In this document: in pieces, positions 14,271 through 19,458 of the stretch | Layout of the letters: every line of letters begins with the position of its first letter | How positions within the stretch are numbered: position 1 is the first letter of the stretch | Assembly (NCBI GenBank): GCA_902493615.1 | Contig: CABUQK010000025.1 | Location: forward strand, 1 to 19,458 | Origin: an uncultured Collinsella sp. | Lineage (GTDB): Bacteria > Actinomycetota > Coriobacteriia > Coriobacteriales > Coriobacteriaceae | DNA length: 19,458 nt | Reading direction: 5' to 3' | Position numbers and translations under genes: made by a program | Notes under the pieces: model-generated | What the model saw: only the letters and a program-made list of their open reading frames with translations | Told to the model about the DNA's origin: nothing | The model's database searches: none

Positions 14271-15056
14271 ATGCAAACCACGCACATGGCGACCCCGGTA
14301 CTGGAGGTCGCGCATCTCGAAAAGGTATACGGAGCGCTGGGCAACGTGACCCGTGCGCTCAACGACGTCAGCTTTACCGTCAACCGCGGCGAATTCGTTG
14401 GCATCATGGGCGCTTCGGGCTCGGGTAAGTCGACGTTGCTCAACTGCGTCTCGACCATCGATAGCGCCACGAGCGGCACCATCCGTATCAACGGGCAGGA
14501 CGTAACACGCATGAAGCAGGCCAAGCTCTCGCAGTTCCGCCGCGAGGAGCTCGGCTTTATCTTCCAGGACTCCAACCTACTCGATACGCTCACGGCACGC
14601 GAGAACATCGCCCTGCCGCTCACCATCGCCCGCACAAACTCGGCAGAGATCTCAACCCGCGTGCAGGATGTGGCAGCGCGCCTCTCCATCAGTCAGGTGC
14701 TCGACAAGTATCCCTACCAGATGTCCGGCGGTCAGCAGCAGCGCGTTGCCGCAGCTCGCGCGCTCGTCACCGACCCCACCATGATCATGGCCGACGAGCC
14801 CACCGGCGCCCTCGATTCTAAAAGCGCTCGTCTGCTGCTCGAGAGCCTGGAGGCCCTTAACCGCCGCCTACGCGCCACGGTGCTCATGGTCACGCACGAC
14901 AGCTTTGCTGCCAGCTATACGAGCCGCGTGCTGTTTATCCGCGACGGCAAGATCTTCACCGAGCTGCGCCGCGGCGACACCGACCGCCGAGAGTTCTTCG
15001 ACCGCATTATGGAGGTCGTTGCCATGATGGGCGGTGAGGGCTCCGATGCTCTGTAA
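14271..15056 (+). CDS. ABC transporter ATP-binding protein (BceA/LolD-like, FtsX-type partner)
   Basis: 261 aa, cytoplasmic. Walker A GASGSGKST (47-55), Q-loop Gln99 (FIFQD), signature SGGQQQRV (152-159), Walker B MIMADE (171-176) with catalytic Glu176, D-loop GALD (179-182) and switch His209 (VTHD) are all intact. The family (MacB/LolD/BceA) powers extracytoplasmic mechanotransmission or substrate removal rather than simple import. The ATG at 14271 follows AGAAAGGA. It overlaps the permease gene by 11 nt, so the two form one unit. In Firmicutes such pairs confer resistance to cell-wall-active peptides and signal through a linked two-component system; none is visible here, so the substrate is open. 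Confidence 0.93.
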   Translation: MQTTHMATPVLEVAHLEKVYGALGNVTRALNDVSFTVNRGEFVGIMGASGSGKSTLLNCVSTIDSATSGTIRINGQDVTRMKQAKLSQFRREELGFIFQDSNLLDTLTARENIALPLTIARTNSAEISTRVQDVAARLSISQVLDKYPYQMSGGQQQRVAAARALVTDPTMIMADEPTGALDSKSARLLLESLEALNRRLRATVLMVTHDSFAASYTSRVLFIRDGKIFTELRRGDTDRREFFDRIMEVVAMMGGEGSDAL

Positions 15057-17277
15057 ACTCGCTTGGGGTAACGTCCGCCGCGCCGGCCGCGACTACCTCG
15101 TCTACCTTTTGACGCTCACCCTGGGCGTCACGGTCTTCTATGCCTTTAACACCATCTCGATGCAGGTCGACATCGCCGGAATCGATGAAAAGGGCTTGGC
15201 GCAGGTAATGGGCAGCATGCTCGGCGACCTGACGTACTTTTTGGCCGGTGTCATGGCCTTTTTGATGGTGTACGCCAATAACTTCATCATGAAACGCCGC
15301 AAGAAGGAGTTTGGCCTGTACCAGGTGCTCGGCATGGGGCGCGGGCGCGTCGCCATGATCATGGCGCTCGAGACGGTGATCGTCTCGGTCCGCGCCTTTG
15401 TCGCCGGCATTGTGCTGGGCGTGGGACTCTCCCAGCTCATGACGTTCTTTACGGCCTCGCTCTTTAAGACACAGATCGCCAATTTCCACTTCTTTTTCTC
15501 GGTGCATGCGTTCAGCCTGACCCTTGCCTGCATGCTCGTAATGTTTGTGCTCACGCTACTGCTGAACCTTCGCGCCGTGCGTCGTACCAAACTCATCGAG
15601 CTTATAGGTGCCGAGCGTCGCAACGAGAGCATCAAGACACGCAACCCCTGGATCGCGATTGCCATCTTTGCCGTGGGCGTGGTGCTTGTGGGCGTGGCCT
15701 ATTACCGTCTGCTACGTGATGGGTTCCCGCTAACCGCGACGGACAGCAAGCTGCAAGAGGCCATGAACCAGTTTGGTATTACAACCGCTATGGTTACCGT
15801 GGGCACCTTTGCCCTGTTCTGGGGACTCTCGGGCATGCTCATCAAGCTGCTGCAGAGCCTGCGCGGCGTGTATTGGCGCGGCCTCAACATGTTTACCGTG
15901 CGCCAGCTTGCGGCCAAGGTCAACACGGTGTGCTTTTCGATGGGCGTCATCGCGATGCTCCTGTTTTTGGCCATCACCTCGGTGACGTGCGGTATGTCGA
16001 TTGCCAATGTGATGAACGAGAATCTGGAGCGCTATAATCCGGCCGACATGTCGCAGACGTATGTCTATTACACGCCCGATACGCTCGACTTCTACAAAGA
16101 GTCTTTCAATCCGTCTGAGGCCGATCGCATGGTGCTGGCCGATAGTACGGTCGATTTGTACTCCGCATGGCACGGCGATCGTATCGATCACGATAACGTT
16201 GCAGACGGTATTAAGGGCAAGTCGGCGGACAACAACGACGAGACCGGCAAGAAGGTCAATATCGCCGATGTTGCCGGTGAGCATGTGCAGATCGATTCGT
16301 ATCTGAGTTACCCGCTTGGCGGCTCGGATCCTTCGGTGACTCCAAGTGAGATGTGCAAGGCCATGGGCGAAAAGCTTCCCAAGGCGTTCGGGGGTAGCAA
16401 TGCCGATACGATGGGTCTGTTTGTGACGCCGGCGAGCCAGTACAACAAACTGCGCCAGATGATGGGCGAGGAGCCGGTGCACATCGGTCACGACCAGTAT
16501 CTGCTCACGTGTGATATGGGCGGCGAGCTGGTCGACCTGTACACCAAGTATATGGCTGGCGGCCATGCCCTTACCTTGGGCGGGCATACGCTCAAGCCCG
16601 CAGCCGATAAGTCGGACGAAGATACGGCGGCCAACTCGGCGATGGGTAGTAATCCGGGCACCGTCGTCGTTGCCGACGAGCTGCTGTCCCAACTTAATCT
16701 GCAGCCGTATTCCAGTAGCCTGCTCGTTAACTACAAACAGGGGATGGATACGACCGAGGCAGACGAGAGCATTAAACACACTCTGCTCGACAATCTGCTC
16801 GTTGACGGCAAGGAGCCGGGGTCGTGGGGAATCTTTATCACACGCTCCGAGATGTACACGCAAGCAGCGCAAATGAACGGTCTTATTAGCTACCTAGCCA
16901 TCTACATCGGCTTTGTATTGGTCGTTGCATGCGCGGCGATTCTGTCGATCCAGCAGCTCTCCAACGTGGCCGACGGCAGCCGCAGCTATCCTGTGCTGGC
17001 ACAGATCGGCTGCGACGACCGCCAGATCCGCCATTCGGTGATGGCGCAGCAAGCGGTATTCTTCCTGTTCCCGCTGGCAGTGGGCCTGGCGCACTCCTTT
17101 GTGGCACTTAAGGTGATCATCGAGCTGGTGAGCATATTCGGAAATATGAGCATCGGTGGCACCGTGTGCCTCACCTGTGCAATCTTCCTGGCAGCCTACG
17201 GCGGCTACTTCCTGGTGACCTACCTTATGAGCACCGGCATGGTGCGAGCCGCCATCGCCACCCGCTACAGCGAGTAA
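15046..17277 (+). CDS. FtsX-like ABC permease (BceB-type)
   Basis: 743 aa. The N-terminus MLCKLAWGNVRRAGRDYLVYLLTLTLG is characteristic of BceB-type permeases. About seven membrane segments fall within residues 20-320 (near 20-38, 58-80, 100-135, 150-172, 203-222, 245-268 and 295-320). A large hydrophilic domain of about 290 residues (320-608), presumably extracellular, follows, and then three more segments (about 612-640, 670-695, 705-730). That is the 10-helix layout with one big extracellular domain expected for antimicrobial-peptide sensing/detoxification modules. The ATG at 15046 has GGTGAGG 6 nt upstream; a GTG four codons earlier (15034) is less likely. The pair has its own terminator. 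Confidence 0.9.
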   Translation: MLCKLAWGNVRRAGRDYLVYLLTLTLGVTVFYAFNTISMQVDIAGIDEKGLAQVMGSMLGDLTYFLAGVMAFLMVYANNFIMKRRKKEFGLYQVLGMGRGRVAMIMALETVIVSVRAFVAGIVLGVGLSQLMTFFTASLFKTQIANFHFFFSVHAFSLTLACMLVMFVLTLLLNLRAVRRTKLIELIGAERRNESIKTRNPWIAIAIFAVGVVLVGVAYYRLLRDGFPLTATDSKLQEAMNQFGITTAMVTVGTFALFWGLSGMLIKLLQSLRGVYWRGLNMFTVRQLAAKVNTVCFSMGVIAMLLFLAITSVTCGMSIANVMNENLERYNPADMSQTYVYYTPDTLDFYKESFNPSEADRMVLADSTVDLYSAWHGDRIDHDNVADGIKGKSADNNDETGKKVNIADVAGEHVQIDSYLSYPLGGSDPSVTPSEMCKAMGEKLPKAFGGSNADTMGLFVTPASQYNKLRQMMGEEPVHIGHDQYLLTCDMGGELVDLYTKYMAGGHALTLGGHTLKPAADKSDEDTAANSAMGSNPGTVVVADELLSQLNLQPYSSSLLVNYKQGMDTTEADESIKHTLLDNLLVDGKEPGSWGIFITRSEMYTQAAQMNGLISYLAIYIGFVLVVACAAILSIQQLSNVADGSRSYPVLAQIGCDDRQIRHSVMAQQAVFFLFPLAVGLAHSFVALKVIIELVSIFGNMSIGGTVCLTCAIFLAAYGGYFLVTYLMSTGMVRAAIATRYSE

Positions 17278-17314
17278 CAAGCGGGCAAAACCGTCGCAAA
17301 ATTAGAGGCGTATG

Positions 17315-17355
17315 ACCGCCGCGAAGGGACCAGGGGCCCTTTCGCGGCGGTTTTT
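17315..17355 (+). terminator. Rho-independent terminator of the ABC transporter operon
   Basis: ACCGCCGCGAAGGG (17315-17328) pairs with CCCTTTCGCGGCGGT (17337-17351), with one bulged T, and is followed by TTTTT. It lies 37 nt after the permease stop. Confidence 0.9.
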
Positions 17356-17379
17356 GCCAATCTGGTGCGTCTCAGATAC

Positions 17380-17498
17380 AAGTGAGTAGACTTTTTTGAA
17401 CCTGCCGAGTACATCGCGACAAATGATCTATAAAACTGCAGGTCAGAGCTGTGGCGTTTTGGGGCGTGCTCGGCCTTCTGCAAAAAACCTACTCACTT
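17380..17498. repeat. Imperfect inverted repeat with AAGTGAGTAG arms
   Basis: The left arm at 17380-17398 (AAGTGAGTAG, AC, TTTTTTG) and the right arm at 17481-17498 (reverse complement AAGTGAGTAG, G, TTTTTTG) match except for one substitution/indel. A smaller nested dyad ACCTGC (17400-17405) / GCAGGT (17438-17443) lies inside. It fills the gap between convergent genes and may be another intergenic repeat element. Confidence 0.65.
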
Positions 17499-17516
17499 GC
17501 TTTTTCTGCTAGAAGA

Positions 17517-17549
17517 CCGCCACGAGGGAAGGCAACTCCCTCGTGGCGG
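17517..17549. repeat. Perfect 13-bp hairpin downstream of the LuxR-type gene
   Basis: CCGCCACGAGGGA (17517-17529) and its exact complement (17537-17549) enclose a 7-nt loop. It lacks a clean T-run on either strand, although it is placed where the minus-strand regulator transcript should end. The nearby CCTGTCCC (17585-17592) is the inverse of the GGGACAGG core at 10407-10414. Confidence 0.6.
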
Positions 17550-17603
17550 CTGGCGTTTGTCCAGATAAAACCTACCAGAATAAACCTGTCCCTTTTTGGG
17601 AGG

Positions 17604-18425
17604 CTAACGTTTCCAAAAATGCAGGATGAGCGTGGTGCGGTTTTGCTGTTCGGTTTTGACCAGGATGTTGTGGATGTGGGTCTTGACGGTGCCCACGGCA
17701 AGGAATAGCTCGTCAGCAATCTCTTGGTTCGACTTGCCCCGCACTACCAGACGCAAAACCTCGGCTTCGCGGTTGGAGAGCTTGTAGGCGTTGCGATAAG
17801 AGGGCATTTGCTCTTCGATGTGTCGATCAAGATCGCTGACGTTCTTTTCTTCGGACGCCTCCTGCATGCGAATCGGAAGCACGTGATAGGTGTAGGCGAT
17901 GAGCAGAATCGCAAAGTAGCACGCAAAGACGTTCTCGCTAAAGTTACGCTCGGACAGGTATAGCTGCAGCCAAGAGGGCGCCAGGCTCATGGGGACGACC
18001 AGGATGCTGTAGAAGTCCTCGGTAACGATGCACCCGACCAGGATGGCGCCGATAATCAGGTGCTTTCGTTGGTTGTTAACGCGTGCCTTCAACTCGACCT
18101 TTGTACTTTTATGAGCCGTCCAAAAGATGTACAGCCCCACAAAGATAAGGAACACCTGGCGCATTGTGTAGTAGAGCCACTGATGCATGGGGCCGTAGGG
18201 GACAGCGACGATAGTCAGCGACTCGCACAGCAAAAACGTTACGACGGGGATAACGAACTGCTTTTTAGAATGTTTGTCGAGCAAGTCCCTGGCAATGGCC
18301 CAAATAAAAGCCTGTGAAGCGGTCGCCACAAGGGTCCGCATCACGGGCATGATGATTGAGTAATAGTCGCTAGCTGGAAAGCTCTGGTTTTGCAGCGTGT
18401 ATTCAAAAAAGAAAATCTCGGTCAT
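17604..18425 (-). CDS. Membrane-anchored LuxR-family transcriptional regulator (N-terminus uncertain)
   Basis: 273 aa from ATG 18425. The C-terminal LuxR/GerE helix-turn-helix (216-270) reads LSNREAEVLRLVVRGKSNQ, then EIADELFLAVGTVKTHIHN, with canonical residues. The N-terminal part carries at least five hydrophobic segments (about 22-45, 56-75, 85-104, 122-141, 164-184). Membrane-LuxR regulators of this sort are numerous in Coriobacteriia and often adjoin a transporter. The frame stays open 36 codons upstream of the ATG (to 18533), and those codons encode the first half of a hydrophobic helix (FFIYGSGVFICYAFE), but no start codon is present. The ATG at 18425 has no clear ribosome site. The gene may be frameshifted, or truncated at its 5' end. 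It is divergent from the APC permease. Confidence 0.8.
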   Translation of the reverse strand: MTEIFFFEYTLQNQSFPASDYYSIIMPVMRTLVATASQAFIWAIARDLLDKHSKKQFVIPVVTFLLCESLTIVAVPYGPMHQWLYYTMRQVFLIFVGLYIFWTAHKSTKVELKARVNNQRKHLIIGAILVGCIVTEDFYSILVVPMSLAPSWLQLYLSERNFSENVFACYFAILLIAYTYHVLPIRMQEASEEKNVSDLDRHIEEQMPSYRNAYKLSNREAEVLRLVVRGKSNQEIADELFLAVGTVKTHIHNILVKTEQQNRTTLILHFWKR

Positions 18426-18669
18426 CTCGAAGGCATAGCAAATAAAAACGCCGCTGCCATAGATAAAGAACTGTCGGCGAGACGAGGCATAGGCGGCAAG
18501 CGAGAGCGCCGCTCTCGAGGCTCTCGAGCAGCTCTAAGCCTCAAGGCTTCTAAAAGCGCGTCTGCGGGCGTCGGATGCTCGTCTCCTGTCGCCCGCTCAC
18601 CGAGGCTCGGCAATTGCCTTAATATCTTAAGGGCCTCGATTTGTCCAAAACTGAGCGAAGGAGCTCATC
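18426..18669. other. Gap before the APC permease with apparent remnants of the regulator N-terminus
   Basis: On the minus strand one frame (18664 to 18422) reads FGQIEALKILRQLPSLGE and ADALLEALRLRAARE, then becomes Arg-rich; the frame of the regulator takes over with AALSLAAYASSRRQFF. The switch falls near a tandem 9-bp duplication GCTCTCGAG (18511-18519, 18520-18528). A perfect dyad CCTTAA-TATC-TTAAGG lies at 18617-18632, and TAATAT (18620-18625) is a weak -10 candidate for the permease. Confidence 0.4.
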
Positions 18670-19458
18670 ATGAGCGACGGAAAGAAAAAGCTTTCCTTCT
18701 TGACGGTCATCTCGACCATCATCTGCGTCGTCTTCGTTTGCGAGGCCGCCGCACCTGCTGCTGCCATTGGCAACCAGCAGTTCTTCTGGTGGATCTTCCT
18801 GATTCTGACCTTCCTGCTCCCTTATGGCATGGTTGTTGCCGAGCTCGGCACTACCTATGACGGTGAGGGTGGCATTTACGACTGGGTACGCGATGGCCTG
18901 GGCGACAAGTGGGGTGCCCGCATTTCGTACTACTACTGGGTTAACTACCCGCTGTGGATTGCCTCGCTGGCCACCATGTTCCCTGACATTTTGGGCATGG
19001 TCTTTGGCGTCGAGTTCAATCTGATTGCCAAGATTGGTTTCGACCTTGCCTTTGTGTGGATCGTCTATCTTATGGGTCGCTCCAAGGCTGCCGACTCCGA
19101 GTGGGTCCTGAACGGCGGCGCTGTCATCAAGGTTGCCGTTGCCGTTATTGTCGGCGCTTTGGGCATTTGGTACGCCATGGAGAACGGTTTTGCGAACGAC
19201 ATGTCCGCTGCCACCTTCCTGCCCGAGCTCACCAACACCAACGCGCTCGGCTACCTGTCGATCATCATCTTTAACTTCATGGGCTTCGAGGTCATCTGCA
19301 CCATGACCGACGATATGGCCGATCCCGCTCGCGATATCCCCAAGGCTATCATCGTCGGCGGCCTGTCTATCGCCGTGATCTATCTGTTCGCTGGCTTTGG
19401 CATCGGCGCTGCTGTGCCGGCCGATTCCATCGATCCCGACTACGGCATGATCTACGCT
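18670..19458 (+). CDS. APC-superfamily amino-acid permease (partial, runs off window)
   Basis: 263 codons are visible with no stop; the 3' part is outside the window. An integral membrane amino-acid/polyamine transporter or antiporter. The ATG at 18670 follows AAGGAGC at 18658-18664. Helix 1 (about 10-32) is followed by helix 2 and the conserved AELGTTYDGEGGIYDWVRD (57-75), the APC motif after TM2. Further segments lie near 86-112, 121-136, 150-170 and 193-210. FMGFEVICTMTDDMADPARD (203-222), continuing IPKAI, is the family's TM6 signature. A full protein would be about 450-500 aa with 12 helices. The specific substrate cannot be read from the sequence. The divergent LuxR-type gene is its likely regulator. 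Confidence 0.9.
   Translation, partial: MSDGKKKLSFLTVISTIICVVFVCEAAAPAAAIGNQQFFWWIFLILTFLLPYGMVVAELGTTYDGEGGIYDWVRDGLGDKWGARISYYYWVNYPLWIASLATMFPDILGMVFGVEFNLIAKIGFDLAFVWIVYLMGRSKAADSEWVLNGGAVIKVAVAVIVGALGIWYAMENGFANDMSAATFLPELTNTNALGYLSIIIFNFMGFEVICTMTDDMADPARDIPKAIIVGGLSIAVIYLFAGFGIGAAVPADSIDPDYGMIYA

Noticed and set aside
14123..14689. N-terminal extension of the Nudix-Vsr frame to a 518-aa protein
   Set aside because: The extra 189 residues overlap the ABC ATPase gene in antisense, are Ser/Arg/Val-rich without motifs, and the TTG at 14122 with GAGAGGA gives the natural MutT-type start.
18390..18860. 156-aa plus-strand ORF overlapping the APC permease start
   Set aside because: It is out of frame with the permease, whose ATG has a good ribosome site and clear family motifs.
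1..19458. CRISPR array, prophage or insertion-sequence genes
   Set aside because: No regularly spaced repeats, integrase or transposase-like proteins were seen; the repeats present are palindromic intergenic elements.

Overview
The window looks like a chromosomal segment of a gut Coriobacteriia (Actinomycetota), most probably Collinsella or a close relative. This is inferred from the G+C-rich coding sequence, the galactokinase/class II GalT pair, a membrane-anchored LuxR-type regulator of a kind common in Coriobacteriia, and recurrent short palindromic intergenic repeats. I recognised no rRNA, tRNA, CRISPR array or transposase gene.

Layout. (1) 204-1217: a membrane protein of unknown function between two terminators. 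(2) 1526-4532: a plus-strand operon lacA-lacB-aldose 1-epimerase (lacX/galM type)-lacC, i.e. the galactose-6-phosphate isomerase and tagatose-6-phosphate kinase steps of the tagatose-6-phosphate pathway. (3) 4876-7700: a minus-strand galK-galT operon (Leloir pathway), convergent with the lac operon. (4) 8040-9071: a LacI-family regulator divergent from galK. Three copies of a 12-bp operator-like sequence lie in the gap between them. (5) 9201-10361: a flavodiiron protein. (6) 10436-11239: a DeoR-family repressor, divergent from a class II ketose-bisphosphate aldolase (11569-12426) of the KbaY/GatY/FbaA type. (7) 12427-13132: a gene-poor stretch with a 145-bp nested palindrome and possible small-ORF remnants. 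(8) 13133-14122 (minus): a single protein made of a MutT-like Nudix domain fused to a Vsr mismatch endonuclease. (9) 14271-17277: a BceAB-like ABC ATPase plus FtsX-type permease. (10) 17604-18425 (minus): a membrane LuxR-type regulator whose N-terminus looks damaged or misassigned, divergent from an APC-superfamily amino-acid permease that runs off the window end.

How it works together: galactose or galactose-6-phosphate (from uptake systems outside the window) can enter two routes encoded side by side. GalK/GalT handle free galactose. LacAB and LacC turn galactose-6-phosphate into tagatose-1,6-bisphosphate. No LacD is present, and the class II aldolase 7 kb downstream is the obvious candidate for the final cleavage. 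Three different candidate operator types (TGTTC/GAACA before lacA, GAGTACGTTAAC before galK, TTTTCTT/AAGAAAA before deoR) suggest separate control of each unit.

The most unusual items are the Nudix-Vsr fusion, the intergenic repeat families (TAGTCATTGGGGAC, GGGACAGG, the 34-bp-arm palindrome, the AAGTGAGTAG palindrome), and the apparent frameshift before the LuxR-type gene.
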